NCBI GenBank assembly: GCA_039888615.1
Contig: JBDQQS010000008.1
Direction: 5' to 3' (one strand)
DNA length: 64,000 bases
Source: Flavimaribacter sp039888615
GTDB lineage: Bacteria > Pseudomonadota > Alphaproteobacteria > Rhizobiales > Rhizobiaceae
Shown here: positions 17,713 through 26,144 of the stretch, piece by piece
Layout of the letters: every line of letters begins with the position of its first letter
Numbering within the stretch: position 1 is the first letter of the stretch
Notes under the pieces: model-generated
Database searches by the model: none
The model's input: the letters and a program-made list of their open reading frames with translations, nothing else
What the model was told of the DNA's origin: nothing
Made by a program: the position numbers and the translations under genes

Positions 17713-18621
17713 ATGAAGACACTCATCGCCGCCCTTCTGGCGACAACCGCTTTCATCGGAACGGCTTTTGCCGCTGACGAGGAAATCGCGGAATTCCGCA
17801 TCGGCATTCTGGGAGGCGAGAACGCCCAGGATCGCATGGCTTCCAACGAATGCTACCGCGTCATGGCGGAAGAACTGCTCGGCGTGCCGGTAAAGGTATT
17901 TACGCCGTCCGACTATGACGGCGTCATCCAGGGTCTTCTCGGCGGAACCATCGATATGGCCTGGCTCGGCGCTTCCGCCTACGCCAAGGCCTGGTTGACC
18001 GATCCGGAGGCTATCGAGCCGATCATGGTCAAGACCAATCTTGACAAGTCCTACGGCTATCATTCCATCGGTTTTGCAAGGAAGGATAGTGGCATCACTT
18101 CACTGGAAGACATGGAAGGCAAGGTTTTCGGTTTCGGCGACCCCAACTCGACCTCAGGCTACCTGATCCCGTCGATCGAAATTCCGCAGGAAACAGGTTC
18201 CTCCATGGAATCCGGAGCGTATTTCGGTGAAGTCAAGTTCGTCGGCGGCCATGAGCAGACAATCGTTGCCGTGAGCAATGGCGACGTCGACGCCGGCGTC
18301 ACCTGGGCCGACGGCATGGGCGAGTGGGAAGACGGTTACAATTCCGGCGCCCTGCGCAAGGCCGTCGACGCCGGTCTTGTCGACATGAACGACCTGGTCG
18401 AGATCTGGAAGTCGAAACCGATCCCGGAAGGCCCGATCGTGCTGCGCAAGTCGCTGCCGGAGCGCGTCAAGATCGATATAACCACGCTCACAGCGTCCTT
18501 GCCCTACATGGCGCCGGACTGCGCCTACAGCTTCATGGCCGGCGAGGCGCTCGGTTTCCAGCCGATCAACCATGACGACTACCAGAGCATCATCGACGCA
18601 CGCAAAAGCAAGTCTGAATAG
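17713..18621 (+). CDS. phnD: Phosphonate ABC transporter substrate-binding protein PhnD
   Basis: PhnD is a periplasmic phosphonate-binding protein (302 aa). The signal peptide starts MKTLIAALLATTAFIG and is cleaved near AFA at residue 20. The mature protein has FRIGILGGENAQDRMASNE, GGTIDMAWLGASAYAKA, and FGFGDPNSTSGYLIPS; the S-T-S ligand loop is characteristic of PhnD. The ATG at 17713 has CAGGAGAC upstream. It delivers phosphonates to the two PhnE permeases. Confidence 0.93.
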   Translation: MKTLIAALLATTAFIGTAFAADEEIAEFRIGILGGENAQDRMASNECYRVMAEELLGVPVKVFTPSDYDGVIQGLLGGTIDMAWLGASAYAKAWLTDPEAIEPIMVKTNLDKSYGYHSIGFARKDSGITSLEDMEGKVFGFGDPNSTSGYLIPSIEIPQETGSSMESGAYFGEVKFVGGHEQTIVAVSNGDVDAGVTWADGMGEWEDGYNSGALRKAVDAGLVDMNDLVEIWKSKPIPEGPIVLRKSLPERVKIDITTLTASLPYMAPDCAYSFMAGEALGFQPINHDDYQSIIDARKSKSE

Positions 18622-18640
18622 TTCGACCGCCATCTGACCT

Positions 18641-18671
18641 GTCCGGGCCTCGCGGAAAGCGGGGCCCGGAC
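18641..18671 (+). promoter_or_regulatory. 13-bp intercistronic hairpin between phnD and phnE1
   Basis: GTCCGGGCCTCGC (18641-18653) pairs with GCGGGGCCCGGAC (18659-18671) with one G-T wobble and a GGAAA loop. No T-run follows. As with the polyamine-type system, a strong stem sits right after the binding-protein gene, which fits differential expression of binding protein over permease. Confidence 0.6.
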
Positions 18672-18691
18672 GCATCACCGGACGCTTCCAC

Positions 18692-19555
18692 ATGGCCGTA
18701 ACATCCGCAGCAACCACGCCCGAAGACAGACTTCGCGACGACTATCTTGCGATGGTCCAGCGCAAGCGTCTCTACAGCTTCATCTTCATGCTGATTTTCG
18801 TGGCGCTGCTGGTTTCCGGGTTCCAGATGGCCAACAGTCGCAACGCCGGCGGCTTTCTGGCCGGCCTATCGCAGATTTTCGACTTTCCGAGCGAAGTCAT
18901 ATCCGAAGCGTCACAGAAGGCGGCGCTACTGCCGGGTCTTCTCGTGAAGTTTCTGCCGTCTCTCCTCGAAACGATCAACATTGCCGCGGTCGCGACTCTC
19001 GTAGGCGCGCTTATGGCGATTGTCCTGTCGTTGCACGCCACACGGGGACTGGCGCGCTGGCCGATGGCCATTCCACTGGTGCGGCGATCCATGGACATCA
19101 TGCGTGCGATCCCCGAGATCGTCGTCGCTCTTGTCCTTATTTTCGTGATGGGCGGCGGGCCGGTTCCGGCGATGATCGCGATCGCCTTTCACACCGCAGG
19201 CGCGCTTGGGAAACTGTTTTCCGAGGTTAACGAAAATGTGGACCTGAAGCCCAATGAGGGGCTTACATCGGTTGGGGCAAGCTGGAGTCAGAGCATGTGG
19301 TTCGGGATTTTCCCGCAAGTGGCTCCCAATTATCTCAGCTATGGCATGCTGCGTTTCGAGATCAATATCCGCGCCTCGGCCATTCTCGGGTTCGTCGGGT
19401 CGGGCGGCATCGGTTACGATCTGAAGAACGCGATGAGCTGGGGCAAGGGCCGTTACGACGAGGCCGCGGCGATTTTCATTCTGCTGTTCGTGACTATCGT
19501 CGTGTTCGACCAGATCTCGAGCCATTTCCGGCACAAGCTCGTTACGGGGAAGTAA
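18692..19555 (+). CDS. phnE: Phosphonate ABC transporter permease PhnE (first copy)
   Basis: This is an inner-membrane permease (287 aa). TM1 is at about 26-46 (LYSFIFMLIFVALLVSGF), and the BPD_transp_1 core holds LLETINIAAVATLVGALMAIVL and the motif ALGKLFSEVNENVD..GLTSVGASWSQSMWFGIFPQV, a PhnE signature. It is three bases from the second permease gene; the pair probably forms a heterodimer. Confidence 0.93.
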   Translation: MAVTSAATTPEDRLRDDYLAMVQRKRLYSFIFMLIFVALLVSGFQMANSRNAGGFLAGLSQIFDFPSEVISEASQKAALLPGLLVKFLPSLLETINIAAVATLVGALMAIVLSLHATRGLARWPMAIPLVRRSMDIMRAIPEIVVALVLIFVMGGGPVPAMIAIAFHTAGALGKLFSEVNENVDLKPNEGLTSVGASWSQSMWFGIFPQVAPNYLSYGMLRFEINIRASAILGFVGSGGIGYDLKNAMSWGKGRYDEAAAIFILLFVTIVVFDQISSHFRHKLVTGK

Positions 19556-19558
19556 ACC

Positions 19559-20905
19559 ATGGCCGTGAGCGACACCCTGGATAACGTCGGCTTTGGCCGC
19601 AAGGAGGAGATCGAGCAGTTGTTTCGCCGCAAGCGATTGCTTTCATTCGGCCTTCCGGTCGCCATTCTGCTTTACCTGGTCTATATCTTCTTCGCTTTCG
19701 ATATCGCCTCGCTTTCGGATCGGTTCCGGCTGGACAATGCCGCAACGCTGGTCAGCGACGCCTACAGTTACAAGACGCATGTCACCCTCGACAATCGCAC
19801 CGACAGCTTCTCCTTCGCCATAGAGGGCGAAAAGAAAGGGGCTTATCCCGCAGGGGAGACGCCCGATTGGGTGACGATCGACGGTGACCAGGCGACGGTC
19901 GACCTGCTGGGCGGATACAGCGTCGTCATCAACAAAAACCACGCCGTTTTCACGGTTCCAGGCTATGGCGAAATTGACGCCAGGGTCGCCGGCCGCAGCA
20001 TCGAGACGACCCTTCCGGGCGACGAAGTCCCGGACTGGATCAACGCCTCCAGGACGCGACTGGCCGTTACTACGCCGAACGGTCGGATGTCCGTCACTCG
20101 ATCCAAGATCGAAGTGTTCCGCTATTTTTATGGCTGGGAGCTGTTCTGGTTCTCGCTGGACAGTCCGTTTTACGGCATGGGACCGATGGAATTGCTGTCG
20201 ACGGCCTTCTCCTCCGACCGGCTGGTTGAGGGCAAGAGCAATATCGCGGCGATGGTCGACGACTTTCTCTACAACCCCATGTGGCGGCACGCGGAGGTGT
20301 TCTGGGCAATCTTCGAAACCATTCTTATGGCGTTTCTCGGAACAATGGGCGCGGCGATGATGGCGTTACCGCTGGCTTTTCTGTCGGCGTCGAACTTTAC
20401 GCCGCTCCAGACTATCCGTTTCGGGTTTCGCCGGCTGTTCGACCTGCTTCGCGGCACCGACGCGCTGATCTGGACGATCGTGCTGGCCAGAGCGTTCGGG
20501 CCCGGCCCGCTGACCGGATCGCTGGCCATCCTGCTGACAGACACCGGAACATTCGGCAAGATGTTTTCCGAGGCGCTGGAAAATGTCGACGACAAGCAGA
20601 TCGAGGGCGTGCGTTCGACCGGCGCAAAACCTCTGCAGCGCTATCGCTTCGGGGTCATTCCCCAGATCGTTCCGGTTCTGATTTCACAGATCCTGTACTA
20701 TCTGGAGAGCAACACCCGTTCTGCGACGATCATCGGCGCGATCGTCGGCGGTGGCATCGGACTGATGCTGACCCAGGCGATCAACACCCAGAAAGACTGG
20801 GAAGAGGTGACCTATTACATCGTGCTGATCATCCTGATGGTGATGATCATGGATACGGTTTCCGGATGGCTGCGCAAGCGTCTGATTGGCGGCAACGGGG
20901 GATGA
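19559..20905 (+). CDS. phnE: Phosphonate ABC transporter permease PhnE (second, extended copy)
   Basis: This is a long PhnE (448 aa). After TM1 (about 28-50, LLSFGLPVAILLYLVYIFF) comes a hydrophilic stretch of roughly 200 residues predicted to lie in the periplasm, before the permease core (VFWAIFETILMAFLGTMGAAMM). The PhnE motif GTFGKMFSEALENVDDKQIEGVRSTGA-like sequence is intact. It is about 160 residues longer than the first copy. Two-permease phnCDE operons with a long PhnE2 are known in rhizobia. The role of the insertion is unknown. Confidence 0.92.
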   Translation: MAVSDTLDNVGFGRKEEIEQLFRRKRLLSFGLPVAILLYLVYIFFAFDIASLSDRFRLDNAATLVSDAYSYKTHVTLDNRTDSFSFAIEGEKKGAYPAGETPDWVTIDGDQATVDLLGGYSVVINKNHAVFTVPGYGEIDARVAGRSIETTLPGDEVPDWINASRTRLAVTTPNGRMSVTRSKIEVFRYFYGWELFWFSLDSPFYGMGPMELLSTAFSSDRLVEGKSNIAAMVDDFLYNPMWRHAEVFWAIFETILMAFLGTMGAAMMALPLAFLSASNFTPLQTIRFGFRRLFDLLRGTDALIWTIVLARAFGPGPLTGSLAILLTDTGTFGKMFSEALENVDDKQIEGVRSTGAKPLQRYRFGVIPQIVPVLISQILYYLESNTRSATIIGAIVGGGIGLMLTQAINTQKDWEEVTYYIVLIILMVMIMDTVSGWLRKRLIGGNGG

Positions 20906-21004
20906 ACACCGGTCGCAGGGCCAGTTGAAACCGGAGTTGGAATATCCCGCATTTATGATAATAATCCGCTTCGGCCGCAGGCGCCGGTTCGGCGATGGAT
21001 TACC

Positions 21005-21027
21005 TTTGCATGAAACTGTCATGCAAA
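21005..21027. promoter_or_regulatory. Candidate Pho box inside a perfect palindrome, upstream of the DUF1045-phnM-phnN unit
   Basis: TTTGCAT-GAAA-CTGTCAT (21005-21022) fits the Pho-box layout, with a perfect second half. The same bases lie in an 8-bp inverted repeat, TTTGCATG (21005-21012) and CATGCAAA (21020-21027), 54 bases before the DUF1045 start. The site suggests a separate promoter for this unit. Confidence 0.55.
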
Positions 21028-21080
21028 TCGGGTAGATGATCGCTCATCCACCGGAATCACCGTCATTCGAGGAAGACAGA

Positions 21081-21788
21081 ATGCGATATGCAATCTATTT
21101 TGTCCCGCCAATGAACGACCCTCTGAACAGGGTCGCGACGAACTGGCTCGGCCGTGATGTCTTCACCGGACAGACGGTCGAGGCGTCGGCGATCACGGGT
21201 CTCAATTCGGCCGAGATCGCGTTCCATACCGCAGCTCCCAGACGATACGGCTTTCACGGAACGCTGAAAGCGCCGTTCGTGCTGGCCGAAGGCCGGACGG
21301 AGGAGGACCTGCTCAGGACGCTGATGCGGTTTTCCGATTCGGTTAAACCATTCGAGATTCCGCGCATGGAAATCAGCAGGATAGGCCCGTTCTTCGCGCT
21401 CACGCCGAGCGAGCCGATTCCCGATCTCCATGATCTCGCAGCGCGCGTCGTAAGGGAGTTCGACGAATTCCGCGCGCCGCCCAGCGAGGCGGAACTGGAG
21501 CGACGGAATCCCGACAGGCTGACCGTTGCCCAGCTGGAAAACCTGCATCGTTGGGGCTATCCGTACGTCTTCGAGGAATTCCGATTTCACATGACGCTTT
21601 CAGGGCCGGTAGACCGGGATGAAAGAGACCGGGTGGAACAGGCGCTGCATGCGTTTTTCGATCCGGTGCTGAGCGAGCCTGTCGAAGTCGAGAATATCGC
21701 TCTTTTCGTGGAGGACGAAGCGGGCGCGCCATTTTCGGTCCATTCGTTACATCCGCTGGGGCGACTGGATCAGCGCCGGACCGCCTGA
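21081..21788 (+). CDS. DUF1045 putative phosphonate metabolism protein (2H phosphoesterase-like)
   Basis: This 235-aa protein belongs to the phn-operon DUF1045 family. Two H-x-T motifs, HGTLK at about residue 60 and HMTLSG at about 173, match the catalytic histidines of 2H phosphoesterases, which act on cyclic phosphates. No phnP is seen in the window, and C-P lyase ends with ribose-1,2-cyclic-phosphate-5-phosphate, so this protein could open that ring; this is inference. It is followed by phnM after 29 bases. The start at 21081 gives MRYAIYFVPPMNDPL; the upstream extension from 21036 is not conserved-looking. Confidence 0.82.
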   Translation: MRYAIYFVPPMNDPLNRVATNWLGRDVFTGQTVEASAITGLNSAEIAFHTAAPRRYGFHGTLKAPFVLAEGRTEEDLLRTLMRFSDSVKPFEIPRMEISRIGPFFALTPSEPIPDLHDLAARVVREFDEFRAPPSEAELERRNPDRLTVAQLENLHRWGYPYVFEEFRFHMTLSGPVDRDERDRVEQALHAFFDPVLSEPVEVENIALFVEDEAGAPFSVHSLHPLGRLDQRRTA

Positions 21789-21817
21789 GCGGGATTTGCA
21801 AGAGTAGAAAAAGAAAC

Positions 21818-22957
21818 ATGTCCGAACTGATACTGAAGAACGCCAGAATTGTCCTTGACGACGAAGTCGTGAAGGGAACGCTCGTCGTGCACGACGGCAA
21901 GATTGCCGATATCTCGACCGACACCTCGGTTTCCTCCGCCGAAGATCTCGCCAATGACTACCTGATACCCGGTCTCGTGGAGCTGCACACCGACCATCTG
22001 GAAGGCCATTACGCGCCACGCCCGAAGGTCCGCTGGAATCCGCTCGCCGCAGTGCTCGCGCATGACGCACAGATCTGCTCGTCCGGTATCACCACCGTTC
22101 TCGACGCCCTGCGCGTCGGCATGGACCATGATGCGGACCTGACAGCCGAGGAAATGCAGATACTCGCCAACGCGATCGACGACAGTTCGGAGAAGGGCAG
22201 CCTGAGGGCCGATCATTTCCTGCATCTGCGCTGCGAGGTTTCCGCGCCCAACTGCCACGAGCAGTTCCGGGGATTCGACGGGCATCCGCGCGTCCGCATG
22301 GCGTCGCTGATGGATCATGCGCCGGGCCAGCGGCAGTTTCGCGACCTTGATCAATACGCCGTCTATTATCGCGGCAAGCTGAAAATGACGGAGCAGGAGT
22401 TCCAGGATTTCTGCAAGCTTCGCATCGCGCAGTCTGAGGCCAATTCCGACCGGAATCGCGGCGTCATCGCAGAGACCTGCAAGGATCGTGGAATCGTGCT
22501 GGCGAGCCATGACGACGCAACGCTGGAGCATGTCGAGGAAGCCGTGCAGCAGGGCATTCATGTCGCCGAGTTTCCGACCACCATGGAGGCGGCCCGGGCC
22601 TCGAAGGAGGCCGGCATGGCGGTGCTGATGGGCGCGCCGAACGTCGTGCGCGGCGGATCCCATTCGGGCAATATCGCGGCGCGCGAACTCGCTGAAAACA
22701 GTCTGCTGGATATCCTGTCCTCGGACTACATCCCGTTCAGCCTGATCCAGTCGGCCTTTCATCTCGACAACGAAGTGGACGCGATTTCCCTGCCGCAGGC
22801 GATACAGATGGTGTCCAGGAACCCCGCGAAAGCCTGCGGTCTCGACGACCGCGGAGAAATCGCGATCGGCAAGCGCGGAGACCTTGTTCGGGTCGGCGTC
22901 GATCATGCGATCCCGATCGTGCGCACCGTCTGGCGCGAAGGCCGGCGTGTGGTTTGA
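21818..22957 (+). CDS. phnM: Alpha-D-ribose 1-methylphosphonate 5-triphosphate diphosphatase PhnM
   Basis: PhnM is an amidohydrolase-fold enzyme (379 aa) that removes pyrophosphate from ribose-1-phosphonate-5-triphosphate ahead of the C-P lyase step. The metal motif GLVELHTDHLEGHYAPRP is at about 53-70. Later conserved parts are LASHDDATLEHVEEA, EFPTTMEAARASKEAGM and MGAPNVVRGGSHSGN, all characteristic of PhnM. It overlaps phnN at TGATG. Confidence 0.94.
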   Translation: MSELILKNARIVLDDEVVKGTLVVHDGKIADISTDTSVSSAEDLANDYLIPGLVELHTDHLEGHYAPRPKVRWNPLAAVLAHDAQICSSGITTVLDALRVGMDHDADLTAEEMQILANAIDDSSEKGSLRADHFLHLRCEVSAPNCHEQFRGFDGHPRVRMASLMDHAPGQRQFRDLDQYAVYYRGKLKMTEQEFQDFCKLRIAQSEANSDRNRGVIAETCKDRGIVLASHDDATLEHVEEAVQQGIHVAEFPTTMEAARASKEAGMAVLMGAPNVVRGGSHSGNIAARELAENSLLDILSSDYIPFSLIQSAFHLDNEVDAISLPQAIQMVSRNPAKACGLDDRGEIAIGKRGDLVRVGVDHAIPIVRTVWREGRRVV

Positions 22958-23577
22958 TGGGGTCTGGCGACGGGGCAGACCCGGCAGGCGCAGCGGGCGC
23001 GAATATTGGCGGCGGCGCCTTTATCGCCGTCGTCGGTCCAAGCGGAGCCGGCAAGGACACGCTTCTCAATCATGCGCGCAACGCGCTTGACGGCGACGAG
23101 CGCTTCGTCTTCGTGCAGCGGGCGATCACCCGTTCGGCAGACGGCGAGACCGAAGATCACCGGCCAGTCACGGACGCCGATTTCGAAGCCGAACTGGGGC
23201 GCGGTGGTTTCGCCCACTGGTGGGACGCGCACGGCCTGAAATACGGCGTGCCGGTTTCGGTCGACGACGTCGTGCGCTCCGGGCGCATCGCGATCTGCAA
23301 CGGATCGCGCGGCGCGCTCGACGGCCTGCGCGCCCGGTATGCGAACTTCACCGTCATCAACCTGACGGCGCGGCCTGATGTTCTGGCCCGGCGGCTCGCC
23401 GGCCGCGGTCGCGAGAGCGAGGCGGAGATCCTGAGGCGTCTAAAGCGCCAGCCTGATTGCGATGCGCAAATGGCCGACGCGGTCGTCATCGAGAACAACG
23501 GCGCGCTGGAAGAGGCGGGCAGGGCGCTGGTCGATGCGATCGAAGCGATCAGTCGTTCAGTTGCGCAGACAGGATGA
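22957..23577 (+). CDS. phnN: Ribose 1,5-bisphosphokinase PhnN
   Basis: PhnN is a guanylate-kinase-like enzyme (206 aa) that turns ribose 1,5-bisphosphate into PRPP, the last step of C-P lyase catabolism. The P-loop VVGPSGAGKDTLL is at about residues 23-35, followed by RAITRSADGETEDHRPVTDADFEA, the family base-binding region. The ATG at 22957 overlaps the phnM stop. The glycine- and alanine-rich first 20 residues look dispensable. Confidence 0.92.
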   Translation: MGSGDGADPAGAAGANIGGGAFIAVVGPSGAGKDTLLNHARNALDGDERFVFVQRAITRSADGETEDHRPVTDADFEAELGRGGFAHWWDAHGLKYGVPVSVDDVVRSGRIAICNGSRGALDGLRARYANFTVINLTARPDVLARRLAGRGRESEAEILRRLKRQPDCDAQMADAVVIENNGALEEAGRALVDAIEAISRSVAQTG

Positions 23578-23632
23578 TTGTAAAAACCGGTAGGTCTGTC
23601 GTTTGAGCGATCGTTCCGTGGTCGCCGGAAAG

Positions 23633-24442
23633 TCAATTCAACAGGCGGCATCTTTCTTTCAGGCAGGCTTCCAGCGCGTTTCGCGTTTTCGGGCCGTACT
23701 TGCCATCAACCGGACCGTCAAAATACCCCATCTCGACCAGTGAGGTCTGCAGCCTCTTCACTAAAGCCGGCTTATTTTCCTTAATAATGAAAGCATCGAG
23801 TTCCGGTAGAGCCTCCTGCCATTGACCCAACACGCTGAGGACAAGCGCCCGGATATTGTGGGCGTGTCCGTCCCCTGGACGGAGTTCCAGCGCCTTGTTT
23901 GCGTTTTGGAGCGCCAACGCGTCGTGACCCAAGGCGTACAACGCCCAGGCGCGACCGACATAGGGGAAGTAGTAGTCCGGATCGATATCGATCGCTTGGT
24001 CGTAGTCCATTACCGCCCGATCATATCGTTCCTGAAACCAGTATACGTTGCCTCGATTGTAATAGGCTTTCGCGAATTCCGGATCGATCTCCAGCGCCCG
24101 GTCGTAATAAGCGATGGCCTGCTCGTAGTTTTTACGATTCCTCTCCACCAGGCCAAGGTCGATAAAGGGATGCTTGTAATTCGGATCGAGTTCGAGGGCG
24201 TGATTTAGGTCCTCCACTGCCTGATCGAGGTTTCCAAGCCTGCGGTTTACATTCCCGCGATAATAGTAGGTCGTCGCCAGCCGCTTGCCGGAGACCTTAC
24301 CCGCATCAAGGACTTTGGTGCAACCGGCGAGACTGAGCTTCAGGTCGCGTTCCTGTGCGCAGTCGTCCCAGTCGCTGGCCTGTGCGGAGGCGAATGTAGA
24401 AAGCAGCGCCAACAAGCCTATTGCCGGAAATATAAAACGCAT
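23633..24442 (-). CDS. Secreted TPR-repeat protein with C-terminal peptidoglycan-binding-like domain
   Basis: This is a 269-aa exported protein. The signal peptide MRFIFPAIGLLALLSTFASA is followed by about five tetratricopeptide repeats (about 55-205; examples YYYRGNVNRRLGNLDQAVED and AYYNRGNVYWFQERYDRAVM). The last 45 residues (VKRLQTSLVEMGYFDGPVDG, then YGPKTRNAL) look like a PG_binding_1 domain. The start at 24442 was chosen for the signal peptide. It stands alone, convergent with phnN; its partners are unknown. Confidence 0.8.
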   Translation of the reverse strand: MRFIFPAIGLLALLSTFASAQASDWDDCAQERDLKLSLAGCTKVLDAGKVSGKRLATTYYYRGNVNRRLGNLDQAVEDLNHALELDPNYKHPFIDLGLVERNRKNYEQAIAYYDRALEIDPEFAKAYYNRGNVYWFQERYDRAVMDYDQAIDIDPDYYFPYVGRAWALYALGHDALALQNANKALELRPGDGHAHNIRALVLSVLGQWQEALPELDAFIIKENKPALVKRLQTSLVEMGYFDGPVDGKYGPKTRNALEACLKERCRLLN

Positions 24443-24544
24443 ACGGAATCCCCATCCTGATTTTGCAGAGCAACCTATCAGGGTGATCGATGGTCGATCA
24501 AGAAACGACGGCGGCCTTAGGTCTCCCGCGGACACGCCCTGGAC

Positions 24545-25183
24545 TTACCTTTGTGCGTCGCGCAGTCCCGACCACAGGAGGCTCGCGCCCATCGTGCCGA
24601 ACGCCGCGGCGAACACGCCCTCGAACCATCGGGAAAAGCGCGCGTAACCGCGCATCGCCAGTCCGGTGGAAAACAGAAACGCGTAGGCGCCGTAAATCAC
24701 GAGACCCGAAAAGGCGCCCAGCGGACCGAAAGCAAGAACCTGGAGTGGGCCCAACCCCTGTCCGAAAAGGAACGAAGCCACCGCGGCCCACATCAGCGCC
24801 GCCTTGGGATTTGTCAGGACGACGAGAACGCCGCGCCGCCAGGCCGCAGCATTGCCCAGCGGGCGCTCATCCGGCTTTATCTTCGCATTCCCGCTGCCCC
24901 GGATGATCGCGCGCGCAGCCTTGAGACCGAGATAGAGCAGGTAGCCGCCTCCGGCCAGCTTCAGGATCAGCAGCGATGCGGGAAAGGCCTCGATGAGCGC
25001 GCCGAGGCCGAGTGCGGTCGCCAGCGACCAGACAAGCATTCCCGAGGCGACGCCGGCGACGACGAAGAGCGCCGGCCGCCGACCCTGCGCAAGGCCGATG
25101 GACGCGACCGCGGCGAGATTTGGTCCCGGAGATATCTGGGCGGCAAGCACGCCGGCCAATGTCACTGCGAAGATTGCAAGCAT
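24545..25183 (-). CDS. LysE/RhtB family amino-acid exporter
   Basis: This is an inner-membrane exporter (212 aa) with six predicted helices. The family motif ISPGPNLAAVASIGLAQGRR is at about 17-36, NPKAALMWAAVASF is at about 125-138, and a hydrophobic stretch LLILKLAGGGYLLYLGLKAAR lies between. The ATG at 25183 with AAGGCTCCC upstream gives the standard family N terminus. The amino acid exported cannot be told. Confidence 0.9.
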   Translation of the reverse strand: MLAIFAVTLAGVLAAQISPGPNLAAVASIGLAQGRRPALFVVAGVASGMLVWSLATALGLGALIEAFPASLLILKLAGGGYLLYLGLKAARAIIRGSGNAKIKPDERPLGNAAAWRRGVLVVLTNPKAALMWAAVASFLFGQGLGPLQVLAFGPLGAFSGLVIYGAYAFLFSTGLAMRGYARFSRWFEGVFAAAFGTMGASLLWSGLRDAQR

Positions 25184-25514
25184 GAGGGAGCCTTTCCGAT
25201 GACGCCGCTTCACATTCAGCAGGAGGATGCGATAGTCAGACCGAAAAACGCACGGCGTTGGCATGCAATGACGCGCGCTCGTCTTGAGAAGAGTATTGTC
25301 TCGATTGCGGTGACGCAACCATGAAGACAGGTCGTTCGGATAACCCGCCAACTGCAGCGAGTTGGAAAACTCCGACATCTGACCGACAAGTTACTTTCCC
25401 AGACCGTGTTGTAGCCCTTCGCCATTGTCCACACCATGTCGCAGTCCGAGGCTTGATCTCGCCTCTTCGCAGTGATACTGATCCATCAATCAATTTTAGA
25501 ACAGCGTTCAAAAA
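25184..25514. other. 331-base intergenic region between lysE-like and PfpI-like genes
   Basis: The region is between divergently transcribed genes and holds no convincing coding sequence; reading frames here have atypical composition and no ribosome sites. The only clear element is the near-perfect inverted repeat at its right end (25494-25514). Confidence 0.6.
25494..25514. promoter_or_regulatory. Near-perfect inverted repeat abutting the PfpI-like start codon
   Basis: TTTTAGAAC (25494-25502), AGC, then GTTCAAAAA (25506-25514) is an inverted repeat with one mismatch that ends at the base before the ATG. GAAC/GTTC half-sites occur in many IclR operators, and an IclR gene closes this operon. 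It leaves no room for a ribosome site, so the transcript may be leaderless. Confidence 0.5.
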
Positions 25515-26117
25515 ATGAAGAATTCAGGCAACAAAGTGCTTATGCCGATCGGTGACGCGTCGGAAACCGTCGATACGCTTTATCCTTACTATCGGCTGCA
25601 GGAAGCCGGTTTCGAGCCGGTTGTGGCCGCGCCTGAAAAACGTATCTACCAGCTTGTCATGCACGAGGTGCGCCCCGGCTGGACGATCACGCGCGAGTGG
25701 GAAGGCTACCAGCTCGCCGCAGACGTCGCGTTCGCAGACGTCGATCCGGAAGACTTCGCGGGCGTGTTCTTCTCCGGCGGTCGCGCGCCGGAATATATCC
25801 GCGACGACGAAGACCTCATCCGCGCCACGCAGCACTTCTTCGACGCCGACAAGCCGATCGCCAGCGTCTGCCACGGGGTGGAGATCCCCGCGCGCGCCGA
25901 CCGGGTCCGCGGACGCCGCATGGCGACGGTCGCCAAGTGCCGTTTCGACCTGGAGGTCTGCGGCGGCGTCTATGTGAATGCGCCCTGCGTCATCGACGCA
26001 AACCTGGTTTCGGGGCGGACATTCCACGATCACGGCCACTACGTCGGCCCATGGATCCGGCTGCTGGAGGAGTGGCAGGCGGGGGGAAAGCAGGCGGTCG
26101 CAGCCGCGGCGCGCTGA
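25515..26117 (+). CDS. DJ-1/PfpI family protein
   Basis: This is a flavodoxin-like DJ-1/PfpI protein (200 aa). The nucleophile elbow ASVCHGVE holds C119-H120-G121. The strand-loop GVFFSGGRAPEYIRDDEDL and an N-terminal KVLMPIGDASETVD are conserved in the family, which includes glyoxalase-like, chaperone-like and hydratase members. The operon position ahead of a tripartite tricarboxylate transporter suggests action on the imported compound; this is inference. No Shine-Dalgarno sequence precedes the ATG. Confidence 0.8.
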   Translation: MKNSGNKVLMPIGDASETVDTLYPYYRLQEAGFEPVVAAPEKRIYQLVMHEVRPGWTITREWEGYQLAADVAFADVDPEDFAGVFFSGGRAPEYIRDDEDLIRATQHFFDADKPIASVCHGVEIPARADRVRGRRMATVAKCRFDLEVCGGVYVNAPCVIDANLVSGRTFHDHGHYVGPWIRLLEEWQAGGKQAVAAAAR

Positions 26118-26144
26118 ACTGACAATCACTTAAGGGAGGAACCC

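Noticed and set aside
24443..24544. Possible hairpin GATCGATGGTCGATC-like sequence between the TPR and LysE genes
   Set aside because: The stem is short and interrupted, without T-run or conserved context; chance is likely.
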